DNA of 41,252 nt, from NCBI GenBank assembly GCA_015063455.1, contig SVUC01000004.1, forward strand, positions 1 through 41,252. Direction: 5' to 3'. A program made the translations under genes and the position numbers. This document shows, piece after piece, positions 16,668 through 24,538 of this stretch (position 1 is its first letter; each line of letters opens with the position of its first letter). The notes beneath the pieces were generated by a model. The model searched no databases, was not told the origin of the DNA, and saw only the letters and a list, made by a program, of their open reading frames with translations. Source of the stretch: Oscillospiraceae bacterium (lineage in GTDB: Bacteria > Bacillota > Clostridia > Oscillospirales > CAG-272).

Positions 16668-18128
16668 TTATTCTTCTGCTTCGTCGCCGTAATATACCTT
16701 TATGAATGTCTTCGATCTGTTAGGAAGAGTTCTCTGGAGTCTTACGTTTGTTGAAGCGTACAGCCCTGTATCAATAACATTGAACCAGTTTTCAACTATA
16801 CTATCAAGACCGAAGGTCTGTTCGGTGTTGTATGCCTTGTTGTCGAGGGAGTATCTTACAACCTCGGCAGACTCAGCGTCACGGGAGCTTCCCGCTATAA
16901 CAGCAAGCTTGATGTAATCTTCAAAGATGTAATCGTATGCATATGTGTTCATAGCTTCAAGGAGAGTTTCAACTCTGTGCTTGATCTCGCCTGTTACATC
17001 AGATGTAACAATTACAGTAGTGGGGTTTCTTACCGCAACCTTGATCTCGGTATTTTCCTTGAGGGACGGCCATACAATGATACCATAATTGTCATCCTTG
17101 TCACGAAGCTCACGGAAGTCGCCGAGGAGTCGGCTGAGAAGAAAGGCCTTGTTAGCCTTGAAGAGAGTATTGGCCTCGTCCTCGTCCCATTCTCCGTTGA
17201 ATTCCGAATCGCGCCAGATCTTTTTGAGCATATTTCCGACTGCCATCAGATCTTCGTCGATAAAGTCAGCCTTGACGAGCATTTCTTCCTCGTCCCATGT
17301 TGTAAGAGAGAGTCCCGAGGAGAATACGGCGGGAATGTGGCTCAGCGTTCTGCCGAGCAGACCGAACACGTCATCTCCCGGTGTGAATTTGTTATCGTTA
17401 TTTCTGTCTGACGCAACCGATTCTGTCATAAGAGCCATAGCGTCAAGAGTCCATTTTCCTTCTTTCCACAGATCGTAGGGTGATTCTTTGATCTGGTTGT
17501 TCTCGAGAAGCTGTCCGTTGTAATAAAGGACAGAACAGGATTCGTACGCGCTGAATCCGATCATTCCGAGTCCGTGGAAGATCTTCCCGTTGATCATAAG
17601 AGTATCAACAGCACCCTTGTCCCACCACGGATCGTTGAAATCGAAGTTGAGTGTAGCTAAGTCGATAGCGTATCCTGAGATTATGGTCTCAGAGAGTCTG
17701 TTGAAGAGAACGCATCCCGTGAAGAAGTCGCCGCTTCCTGCCTTTACGCTTGTTATAATGGGATCTTCAGCGTATTTGAAGTAGTGTGTCTGGATTTTCA
17801 CATTGTATTTGCTCTGAATGTTGACCATTCTTTCGTAGAGCTTGTCGTTGAAGTCATCGCCGACGTACTCTTCCATGGTGATGTGCTCGCAGATGCCGTT
17901 AGCTTCAGAAGCAGTACCGTGGCCGCCTGCGATGTTATAAGTCCAGCCGCCGAAGTTTTCAGCGGGCATTTGGTCGAAGTGTGAAATTTCGTCAGGTACA
18001 TCAGATTCGGCAGGTGTATCTGATGAGGATTCGGATGAATTGTCCGATTCTTTGGGGTTATCTGAACATGATGCGAAAGTCAAAGATGCTAATAACAGAG
18101 CGAGAAGCAAAGATATTGTTTTTTTCAT
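16668..18128 (-). CDS. Extracellular solute-binding lipoprotein, paralog 1
   Basis: 486 residues. Signal peptide with lipobox ending FASC (Cys about 21), then a Ser/Glu/Asp-rich linker typical of Gram-positive lipoproteins. The body resembles family-1 ABC sugar-binding proteins: VLYYNGQLLENN, SPYDLWKEGKWTLDAM, an Asp/Asn-rich loop DRNNDNKFTPGDDV that resembles a Ca-binding turn, and RDKDDNYGIIVWPSL. Anchored to the outer face of the membrane, it would bind a carbohydrate or related solute. No permease or ATPase lies nearby, so it must share one encoded elsewhere or act alone. GGAGG before the ATG; own promoter and terminator. Confidence 0.88.
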   Translation of the reverse strand: MKKTISLLLALLLASLTFASCSDNPKESDNSSESSSDTPAESDVPDEISHFDQMPAENFGGWTYNIAGGHGTASEANGICEHITMEEYVGDDFNDKLYERMVNIQSKYNVKIQTHYFKYAEDPIITSVKAGSGDFFTGCVLFNRLSETIISGYAIDLATLNFDFNDPWWDKGAVDTLMINGKIFHGLGMIGFSAYESCSVLYYNGQLLENNQIKESPYDLWKEGKWTLDAMALMTESVASDRNNDNKFTPGDDVFGLLGRTLSHIPAVFSSGLSLTTWDEEEMLVKADFIDEDLMAVGNMLKKIWRDSEFNGEWDEDEANTLFKANKAFLLSRLLGDFRELRDKDDNYGIIVWPSLKENTEIKVAVRNPTTVIVTSDVTGEIKHRVETLLEAMNTYAYDYIFEDYIKLAVIAGSSRDAESAEVVRYSLDNKAYNTEQTFGLDSIVENWFNVIDTGLYASTNVRLQRTLPNRSKTFIKVYYGDEAEE

Positions 18129-18175
18129 GCGTGATTTCCTCCTGAGATTTTTTGAGATTGTGTTACTCTGTATTA

Positions 18176-18204
18176 ATTATAAACGATGACAAAGAGTGTA
18201 TCAA
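18176..18204 (-). promoter_or_regulatory. Promoter of solute-binding lipoprotein 1
   Basis: Minus strand TTGATA (18204-18199), 17-nt spacer, TATAAT (18181-18176); leader of about 45 nt. Confidence 0.75.
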
Positions 18205-18250
18205 GGTATAAATCAACACATCAGGGGAGAATACTACACAAAAATATTTA

Positions 18251-18395
18251 AAAACAAAAGCGGATGCCTGACGGCGTGCACAGTTAGCGGTAAATTGAAA
18301 TTCAATTTACGCCGTCCCGAAATATTCCTCGCGGTTTGAACAACCGCGTTCCGAGGACGAAAACGGAATATTTCCAAAACAAAAGCGGATGCCTG
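18251..18395. repeat. 20-bp direct repeat flanking a 105-bp double-hairpin insert
   Basis: The 20-mer AAAACAAAAGCGGATGCCTG occurs at 18251-18270 and again at 18376-18395. The 105 bp between hold two back-to-back palindromes: GTAAATTGAA/TTCAATTTAC (18290-18299, 18301-18310) inside GACGG/CCGTC, and GAAATATTCC/GGAATATTTC (18319-18328, 18365-18374) enclosing CGCGGTT/AACCGCG (18330-18336, 18342-18348). Only the second copy of the 20-mer continues into a complete terminator-like hairpin, GCGGATG/CATCCGC (18385-18391, 18402-18408) plus T6. This looks like a small palindromic element inserted into a terminator with duplication of the target, or a local tandem duplication. Confidence 0.75.
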
Positions 18396-18416
18396 CTGGG
18401 ACATCCGCCTTTTTTA

Positions 18417-18512
18417 ATGAAATTCGGTATTGCTCGCACTTCAAGACCGAATCCGTACGACCACGACGTGAATTGGGACTTTTTTCTATGGAATAGTTCC
18501 ATATATGATTAA
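18417..18512 (+). other. Possible 31-residue small ORF, or remnant
   Basis: An ATG just after the T run of the 18385-18415 hairpin opens a frame MKFGIARTSRPNPYDHDVNW... ending at TAA 18510-18512. There is no ribosome site, and the sequence is also a fold-back (ATTCGGT/ACCGAAT), so it may be a non-coding repeat. The antisense frames at 18302-18579 look no better. The rest of 18420-18680 shows nothing I can assign. Confidence 0.2.
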
Positions 18513-18680
18513 AGCTCAAACAAAGGTACTCCTGCCGCGTGTACACATTTATTATAGCACACTTTCTTTTGAATTTCAATAGTTTTTCACATCTTTTCTC
18601 AGAAATGTTAAATTTAACAATATTAATTTATTCGGAGAGCCGCAGGCATTTAACCTGCACAAAAATCTGATGAAGATGTA

Positions 18681-18717
18681 AAAAACACCGACTCCTCGGT
18701 ATTTGAAGGAGTCGGTG
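18681..18717 (-). terminator. Terminator of solute-binding lipoprotein 2
   Basis: Minus strand stem CACCGACTCCT (18717-18707) / AGGAGTCGGTG (18696-18686), 11 bp, followed by TTTTTT. Confidence 0.9.
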
Positions 18718-18745
18718 CATTATGTAAAAGTGAAACAAATCGGAA

Positions 18746-20212
18746 TTATTCACCGAAGTAAGTGTTAATAACTTCTTCGATTTCTGTGTTGAACTCTCTT
18801 GTGAGAGACTTCTGACGAGAAGCGAAGAGACCGTCGAGAACGGATTCTCTCCAAGCGTGGTGAACGCTGAGACCGAACGCTGCGGAAATGTCATAAGCGG
18901 TATTGTTTATAACATAGCTGATGACTTCTGCAGATTCCTGGTCACGCGCACCGCCCGCGATAACTGCGATTTTTTTGTAATCTTCTGTGATGTAGTCCTC
19001 GGAATAAGCTGCAAGAGCTGAAATGATAAGAGGAATATATTCCTTTTCCTGTTCAGTTATGTCAGAGAGAACAGAAAGATGTGTGGGGTTTCTGAGGTGG
19101 ACTCTGAGATCCATGTTTTCTTCGATACCGGGCCACATAATGATACCGTAATTGTCCTCTTTGTCACGGATTGAACGGAACTGACCGAGATAGTCGCTGC
19201 TGAACAGAGTTTTGTTAGCCTTGAAGAGAGTTGTGGAATCCGTACCGCTGGCGCTGTCAGAGTTGCAAGGTGTCTGGAGCCATAGCTTTCTTGTGGCTTT
19301 ACCGATAGCCATAACTGTTTCGTCAGTCATATTGGGCTTGAATGTATTGTTATCGCTGTCCCATACGATAACGTTTGTGTCGGATGCAAGTACGGGGGAG
19401 ATGTATCTGAGAGTTTGACCTGTGAGACCTAAAATGTCATTTCCGATAGTGTATTTACCGTCGTTGTTGACGTCTGTTGAGCCCTGTTCGGTCATTTTTG
19501 TCATAGCATCCATTGTCCATTTGCCCTCTTTCCAGAGGTCGTAAGGAGAAGATTCGATCTGCTTGTTTTCGAGGATATGGCCGTTATAGAAGAGGATACA
19601 CGCAGACTCGTAATGGCTGTAAGAAATTGATGAGAACAGCTGATAGAGTTTGTTGTTGAGAGCAAGATTGCTTTCGGCAAAGTGATCAAAATACGGCTGG
19701 GTGAGATCGAGATCAAGATCGTAAAGGTTGTAAAGATGACCTGCAGCGACCATTGAGTTAGATTTGTCAATATAGCAATAAGCCATAGAGTAGTCGTGAG
19801 TACCGCCCATAATGCTCTGCTTAACGATATCGTTGATGTCATCGTTAACGCTTCCTACTATGTTGAACTTGACGTCGTACTTCTGACCTACAGTGAGGAA
19901 TCTGTTGTGCATCTTGGCGAAGAAGTCGTCAGAAACGTATTCGTCAATATAAATGAACTCAATATTACCGACAGAATCGATTTCTGTAGCTTCATACATA
20001 CCGCCGATGATGTTGAGTGTGTAGCCGTTCATATCTTGAACAGGCACTTCGCTGTAGTAGCCGCCCTCAGTTTCCTGAGAATCGTCGGGATTTTGAACTG
20101 CGGGATTTTTGGATTCGTCCTTAGATTCTTTGTCATTGTTTGCACACGAAGCCAACGCTGATGAAAGCATAAGCACCGCGAGCAAAAGAGAGAAAAGCTT
20201 TGTTTTCTTCAT
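18746..20212 (-). CDS. Extracellular solute-binding lipoprotein, paralog 2
   Basis: 488 residues. Textbook lipobox LASC at about residue 22, then an acidic/Asn-rich linker. It shares the paralog landmarks ILFYNGHILENKQI, SPYDLWKEGKWTMDAM, the DVNNDGKYTIGNDI loop, LFKANKTLF and RDKEDNYGIIMWPGI. The DxNxDG loop looks like an EF-hand or dockerin-type Ca2+ site and is common in this solute-binding family. Shares with paralog 4 the segments FIYIDEYVSDDFF and VGQKYDVKFNIVG, suggesting that 2 and 4 are sister copies. GGAGG ribosome site. Monocistronic, with no transport partner in the window. Confidence 0.88.
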   Translation of the reverse strand: MKKTKLFSLLLAVLMLSSALASCANNDKESKDESKNPAVQNPDDSQETEGGYYSEVPVQDMNGYTLNIIGGMYEATEIDSVGNIEFIYIDEYVSDDFFAKMHNRFLTVGQKYDVKFNIVGSVNDDINDIVKQSIMGGTHDYSMAYCYIDKSNSMVAAGHLYNLYDLDLDLTQPYFDHFAESNLALNNKLYQLFSSISYSHYESACILFYNGHILENKQIESSPYDLWKEGKWTMDAMTKMTEQGSTDVNNDGKYTIGNDILGLTGQTLRYISPVLASDTNVIVWDSDNNTFKPNMTDETVMAIGKATRKLWLQTPCNSDSASGTDSTTLFKANKTLFSSDYLGQFRSIRDKEDNYGIIMWPGIEENMDLRVHLRNPTHLSVLSDITEQEKEYIPLIISALAAYSEDYITEDYKKIAVIAGGARDQESAEVISYVINNTAYDISAAFGLSVHHAWRESVLDGLFASRQKSLTREFNTEIEEVINTYFGE

Positions 20213-20515
20213 AGAAAACCTCCAAAATATTATTATGATTAAAAGGATAGTTCACAAATTATAATAAACTATCGGTTGACTTATTATATCACACGGTCAA
20301 ATCTATTTCAATAAAATAAAACAGAATTGGCAATCTGAATAATAAAATCAGCAATTTAAACAAGTGAAGTATAAAAAGTCGTTATGCAGACACACTTGAA
20401 TAAACAAAACTTATGATTTGCTGTGGATAATGTGAAAACTCCACGATCGAATTGCGGTGCACTCAAGGGCAGTTTTTGCAAAAGAACGACCGTGTAACGA
20501 ACGATTTTCATCATA

Positions 20516-20560
20516 GGCTCCCTCCGGGAGGGAGCTGTCGAGCTAATGCGAGACTGAGGG
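20516..20560. repeat. Palindromic GC-rich repeat, copy B
   Basis: GCTCCCTCC-G-GGAGGGAGC (20517-20535) is a perfect 9-bp palindrome. It is followed by a less perfect echo, gactgagggagagtgc. The core matches the minus strand of 12526-12544. Non-coding, REP/MITE-like. Confidence 0.65.
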
Positions 20561-20601
20561 AGAGTGCGTTATGATAAAGGATGTACAAATCTAAAAAAAG
20601 C

Positions 20602-20650
20602 GCAGGCTCCTTCCACCAGTTCGTGGTCCACCTCCCTCCCGAAGGGAGGC
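20602..20650. repeat. Palindromic GC-rich repeat, copy C (variant)
   Basis: AGGCTCCTTCCACCAGTTCG continues into CCTCCCT (20631-20637) / AGGGAGG (20643-20649) around cccga. Related to copies A and B by the recurring CTCCCTCC/GGAGGGAG words, followed by a T run. Copies B and C, 45 nt apart, may be the two ends of one element of about 135 nt. Confidence 0.55.
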
Positions 20651-20699
20651 ATTTTTCACTTGAGCTGTGTACTTTCTGCACCGAAAATAGCGAAACAAT

Positions 20700-20739
20700 A
20701 AAAAAGCCGATACGAAACTTGAACCGTATCGGCTATTTT
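20700..20739 (-). terminator. Terminator of solute-binding lipoprotein 3
   Basis: Perfect 10-bp stem AGCCGATACG (20705-20714) / CGTATCGGCT (20725-20734); on the minus strand it is followed by TTTTTT. It lies about 70 nt past the stop codon. Confidence 0.88.
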
Positions 20740-20805
20740 ACTGTCATTTAACACCTGATCGCGTGGATAGGGGTTTCTAATTAATTTAGATCAAAGGCCG
20801 CCGGA

Positions 20806-22311
20806 TCATTCAGCCGGGGTTTCTTCATCTGTTTCAGGGAAGTAAACTGCAGTTTTGCTGAGGAGATCCTGTATAATAGATGCCTTCTTGCTCTTTTCCG
20901 TTGAAGAGTAGAGGCCGGATTCAACAACATCCCACCAAATCTGATCGACAGGGCGGAGGAAGCCTGACATATCATAAACACGATTGTCAAGAATGTACTT
21001 TATAACCTCTACGGATTCTTCATCACGTGCGCCTTCTGCAACAACGGCGTACTTTATGTAATCATCGAGAATATAGTTGTTACCGTAAGCCGCGAGAGCT
21101 GTGATGATTGTTGCGACGTTATCTTCAACATCGGGGCCGACTGTTTTGGGGATTACGAGGGCGTTGGGGTTTCTGAGGTGAACCTTGGGATCCTTGTTTT
21201 CCTCAAGTGTGGGCCACATAATGATACCGTAGTTATCATCTTTATCGCGAAGTGCTCGGAATCCGCTGAGACCTGCGCTGTAGAAGAATGCTTTTTCAGC
21301 CTTAAAGAGCTTTTTGAGGGCTTCGTGTCCCTGTGCTGTTGTATTTTCGATAGCGGTGAAGGGGCTGAGCCAGATCTGCTTGGTGTAGTCACCGACTGCG
21401 ATTGCGGGCTCGGAGTCGATATCAATGTCGTACTGCTGAGTTTCATTGTTATAGAATACGATTTCGATATCGGATGCGAGACGTGCGGACGCCATTCTGA
21501 AGTTGTGACCTACGAGAGCGAGTACGTCGGCACCCTTTCTGTATTTACCGTCATTATTTGTGTCGGTTGCAGCCTTTTCCATAAGGGAGTACATTGCATC
21601 AAGAGTCCACTTGCCTTCTTTCCAAAGATCGTAAGGAGAGCTCTTGATCTGCTTATTTTCGAGGATCGATCCGTTGTAGAAAAGTGTGCATCCGGCTTCA
21701 TAGTGATGGAAAGAAGCGTCGGAGTGGAGATAGAAGAGAGTGCCGTTGATCGTGAGTGCTTCCTGTGAGGTCTGGTCAAAGAACGGCTGGCTCAGATCAA
21801 GTGGCATTTCGTGAAGGTTTCTGAAGTAACCTTTTGATACAAGTCCCTGCGAGAACTCAAGTGAAATGTAACCCGCGTGATAGTCGGGTTGACCTGCGGC
21901 GCAGCTGAGCTCAAGTGCGTCTTGAGTATTAGAATAGTTTGTGAGCTGCTCGTATGTAACGATGTCCATGTTGTATTTATTCTCTATAGCGAGGATTCGG
22001 TTATAGAGAGCATCGTTGAAGTCATCTCCCGTGATAGCTTCAACATAAATGTTTGAACAGGGATTGTTGCAGTCATCGCCGCCTTCACCACCGCCTGCAA
22101 GACTGAATGTCCATCCGTTCATGTTGATCTGTTCCATTGTTTCATAGTAAGGCTTGGGTTCTTCGTCGATAATTTCGTCAGATCCGCTGTCTGCAGGAGT
22201 TTCGAGGCTTTCGTCGGGATCTGTTTCCGTCTGGTTATTGGCACAGGACGCGAGTGACGAGACGAGCATAATAGCCGCGAGAAGAAGCGCGAGGAGATTT
22301 GTTTTTTTCAT
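20806..22311 (-). CDS. Extracellular solute-binding lipoprotein, paralog 3
   Basis: 501 residues from the ATG at 22311, chosen because GGAGG sits 9 nt upstream and MKKTNLLALLLAAIMLVSSL is a proper signal peptide; the open frame extends 27 codons further upstream without a ribosome site. Lipobox LASC. Landmarks TLFYNGSILENKQI, SPYDLWKEGKWTLDAM, DTNNDGKYRKGADV, LFKAEKAFF and RDKDDNYGIIMWPTL. The sequence after the linker, GGGEGGDDCNNPCSNIYVEAI, contains two cysteines near each other that the other paralogs lack. Own promoter and terminator; no permease nearby. Confidence 0.88.
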   Translation of the reverse strand: MKKTNLLALLLAAIMLVSSLASCANNQTETDPDESLETPADSGSDEIIDEEPKPYYETMEQINMNGWTFSLAGGGEGGDDCNNPCSNIYVEAITGDDFNDALYNRILAIENKYNMDIVTYEQLTNYSNTQDALELSCAAGQPDYHAGYISLEFSQGLVSKGYFRNLHEMPLDLSQPFFDQTSQEALTINGTLFYLHSDASFHHYEAGCTLFYNGSILENKQIKSSPYDLWKEGKWTLDAMYSLMEKAATDTNNDGKYRKGADVLALVGHNFRMASARLASDIEIVFYNNETQQYDIDIDSEPAIAVGDYTKQIWLSPFTAIENTTAQGHEALKKLFKAEKAFFYSAGLSGFRALRDKDDNYGIIMWPTLEENKDPKVHLRNPNALVIPKTVGPDVEDNVATIITALAAYGNNYILDDYIKYAVVAEGARDEESVEVIKYILDNRVYDMSGFLRPVDQIWWDVVESGLYSSTEKSKKASIIQDLLSKTAVYFPETDEETPAE

Positions 22312-22427
22312 AAGTGATTCCTCCAATATTAAATTTCGGATGTTCGCTTTTATGAATTTGAATAGAATCAACATAATTGTGCGGTACAGCATCGAATTAT
22401 CTATGCAACATTCATATTTATAAAATT

Positions 22428-22456
22428 ATTATATCATATGATAGATAATTAAGCAA
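22428..22456 (-). promoter_or_regulatory. Probable promoter of solute-binding lipoprotein 3
   Basis: Minus strand TTGCTT (22456-22451), 17-nt spacer, TATAAT (22433-22428) preceded by TGA. Leader of about 110 nt. Confidence 0.6.
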
Positions 22457-22553
22457 TATATTAATTGTTCAAAAATTAAAGTTTGTAGAATTGAACAAAA
22501 AACACAAAAGGATTATGTACAAAACAGAATGAAAATGGGCTGGAAACAACAAA

Positions 22554-22577
22554 GATCCCCCGTTTTCACGAGGGATC
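22554..22577 (-). terminator. Terminator of solute-binding lipoprotein 4
   Basis: Minus strand GATCCCTCGT (22577-22568), loop GAAA, ACGGGGGATC (22563-22554), one G-T pair, followed by TTTGTT. Only 13 nt past the stop codon. Confidence 0.8.
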
Positions 22578-22589
22578 GTTTTTGTGAAA

Positions 22590-24086
22590 TTATTCAGCAG
22601 TGCCGGATTCTGTTTCGTCTTCAGGGAAGTAAGATGCGAGGAAGGATTTAACATAACCCTGGAATTCGCCTGCTCTTTCTCTTTGCGTGGAAGCGTAGAT
22701 ACCTTCTTCTACAGATCCATCCCACCAGTAGTGAGCACCCAGACCGAATGCAGCAGCGATGTCGTATGCTGTATTCTCAAGTGCGTATCTGACAACCTCT
22801 GCGGATCTTTCGTCCTTGGAGCTCTTAGCAACGACCGCATATTTTACGTAGTCTTCCATAATGTAGTCGTATGTATAAGCAGCGAGTGCATTGAGGATGA
22901 TGGAGAGATTCTTAATGTCGTTAGGCTGGTTGTCGGAGAGAACTGCAAGACCTGTGGGGTTTCTGAGGTGAACCTTGATCTGTGCGTTTTCTTCGTAAGC
23001 GGGCCAAAGGATCATAGAGAATTCCTGGTCACCTGTTACATAGTTACGGAACTGACCGAGGTAGTCGCTGATAAATACAACCTTACCTGCCTGGAAGATC
23101 TTTGTTGCCTGTGCACCTGTGCCGGAGCCGTCATTCCAGTTGGAGTCGACCCAAAGAGTTCTTGTAGCGTCACCGATTGCCATAAGTGTTTCGTCGGTGA
23201 AGTTCATCTTATAAGTCTTAGCCTCGTCATCCCACTTGATGAAGTTTTTGCCGGATGCAAGAACTGTGGTTGCGTTTCTGAGAGTCTGGCCTGTGAGACC
23301 GAGAATATCAGCACCCTTTCTGTACTTACCGTCATTGTTTGTGTCGGTTGCAGCCTTTTCAGTCATATTGATAAGAGCGTCGAGAGTCCACTTACCTTCT
23401 TTCCAGAGATCGTAAGGACCCTTCTTGATGTTCTTGTTTTCGAGAAGCTGTTCGTTATAGAAAAGGAGAGCGCCTGATTCGTAGTGGCTGAATGAGATCG
23501 CGGAGAAGATGGTGAACATCTTATTGTTGATAGTAAGAACGTCCTGTGCGCCCTTATCCCACCACGGATCGTCGGGATCTACATCGAGATCATAGAAGTT
23601 GTAGAGGTAGTTGGAGTTTACGAAGTTGTTAGCTTCATCGAGGTAGATGTAACACATATTGTAGTCACGTGTACCTGCTGTAAGGCTCTGCTTGATGATG
23701 TCGTAAATGCCATCACCAACATCACCTGTTACGCTGAACTTAACGTTGTAGTCGGAGGCAACGTTAACAAATCTTGTGTACATTGCATCGAAGAAGTCAT
23801 CCCCAACATAGTCGTCGATATGGAAGAATTCTACGTTACCTACACCGCCGTTTGTTTTGTAGTCTTCTGCTAATTGGGAACCACCGTAGCACTTAAAAGT
23901 GAATCCGTTGAGATTGGTCTTTTCAAGACCTCTGTAGTTACCTTCACTGCCGTCGTCTGCGGGAACGTCGGACTGTGCGGGCTTCTTGCTTTCGTCTTCT
24001 GTTTCTTTGGGATTGTTAGAACAAGCCACAAAGGTGGGAAGAACCATCAAAACAGCAAGAATAAGTGCGAGTATCTTTCCTTTCAT
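22590..24086 (-). CDS. Extracellular solute-binding lipoprotein, paralog 4
   Basis: 498 residues from the ATG at 24086 (GGAGA upstream); 17 extra upstream codons of the open frame have no ribosome site and no role in the signal peptide. Lipobox FVAC at about 22. Landmarks FFHIDDYVGDDFFDAMYTRF, LLFYNEQLLENKNI, GPYDLWKEGKWTLDAL, DTNNDGKYRKGADI, and YEENAQIKVHLRNPTGLAVL. It has the fewest deviations from paralog 2. Transcribed divergently from the first large LamG gene, from a near-perfect promoter. Confidence 0.88.
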   Translation of the reverse strand: MKGKILALILAVLMVLPTFVACSNNPKETEDESKKPAQSDVPADDGSEGNYRGLEKTNLNGFTFKCYGGSQLAEDYKTNGGVGNVEFFHIDDYVGDDFFDAMYTRFVNVASDYNVKFSVTGDVGDGIYDIIKQSLTAGTRDYNMCYIYLDEANNFVNSNYLYNFYDLDVDPDDPWWDKGAQDVLTINNKMFTIFSAISFSHYESGALLFYNEQLLENKNIKKGPYDLWKEGKWTLDALINMTEKAATDTNNDGKYRKGADILGLTGQTLRNATTVLASGKNFIKWDDEAKTYKMNFTDETLMAIGDATRTLWVDSNWNDGSGTGAQATKIFQAGKVVFISDYLGQFRNYVTGDQEFSMILWPAYEENAQIKVHLRNPTGLAVLSDNQPNDIKNLSIILNALAAYTYDYIMEDYVKYAVVAKSSKDERSAEVVRYALENTAYDIAAAFGLGAHYWWDGSVEEGIYASTQRERAGEFQGYVKSFLASYFPEDETESGTAE

Positions 24087-24157
24087 GATATCTCTCCTTT
24101 TTTGAGCATTTGTTGAAATTTGCGAATTGCAAATCATTATTTGCAGTCTATAATATT

Positions 24158-24186
24158 ATTATAACATATATTGATAATACTGTCAA
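24158..24186 (-). promoter_or_regulatory. Consensus promoter of solute-binding lipoprotein 4
   Basis: Minus strand TTGACA (24186-24181), 17-nt spacer, TATAAT (24163-24158); both boxes are perfect. The leader of about 65 nt contains GCAAAT/ATTTGC (around 24127-24144). Confidence 0.8.
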
Positions 24187-24412
24187 TAGATGTTTGTAGA
24201 AATTTAAAAAACAAAGTATTGCGGGCACTGTGACGCAGTATATAATTCTATATATAATAATGAAAGAAACTTTTTAAGTCCAGAACGTGAGAAGGCAGCG
24301 AAAAAACGGAGTATAATTTAGCTGAACAATTATTAACAAACCGTAAAAGTGAAAAAAGTGTACAAATTTTCAATTCAGAGTAAAATTTAATCAACAAAAT
24401 CGCCAAATGCTC

Positions 24413-24441
24413 TTGACAAATATTCCTTTAAGTGTTAAAAT
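24413..24441 (+). promoter_or_regulatory. Promoter of LamG surface protein A
   Basis: TTGACA (24413-24418), 17-nt spacer, TAAAAT (24436-24441). Start site about 24448. The 24190-24410 stretch between this and the divergent promoter holds no gene. Confidence 0.8.
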
Positions 24442-24450
24442 AGAATCGTA

Positions 24451-24506
24451 GCTTGTTGCAGTGGGCTTATTTCACTCACAAGCGAACGTAGGGAACACGA
24501 TTTCCC
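24451..24506 (+). promoter_or_regulatory. Double-hairpin 5' leader of LamG gene A
   Basis: Within a few nt of the predicted 5' end, GCTTGT (24451-24456) pairs with ACAAGC (24478-24483) and AGTG (24460-24463) with CACT (24473-24476). A second hairpin follows: GGGAA (24491-24495), loop CACGAT, TTCCC (24502-24506), 19 nt before GGAGG. The leader of LamG gene C has the same plan with different stem sequences and the same CACGA loop. Confidence 0.6.
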
Positions 24507-24538
24507 AAAAAAATTATTATTTTATGGAGGTATTCCAA

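Larger units (their letters stand above)
20225..20704. other. Gene-free spacer carrying palindromic repeats
   Basis: About 480 nt between lipoproteins 2 and 3. The first ~220 nt are A/T-rich and hold the presumed promoter of paralog 2, although I could not fix its boxes. The second half holds two GC-rich palindromic repeats listed separately. No gene seen. Confidence 0.7.

Noticed and set aside
18302..18579. Minus-strand small ORFs of 66 and 90 codons between lipoproteins 1 and 2
   Set aside because: They read through the duplicated palindromic element and the terminator and lack ribosome sites.
24200..24260. A further plus-strand promoter (TTGCGG, 16 nt, TATAAT) before LamG gene A
   Set aside because: Weak -35 and 16-nt spacer, no gene within reach, and a better promoter at 24413-24441.
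24461..24538. Upstream start of LamG gene A (26 extra residues)
   Set aside because: No ribosome site, lies inside the leader hairpins, and would place 26 polar residues before a perfect signal peptide.
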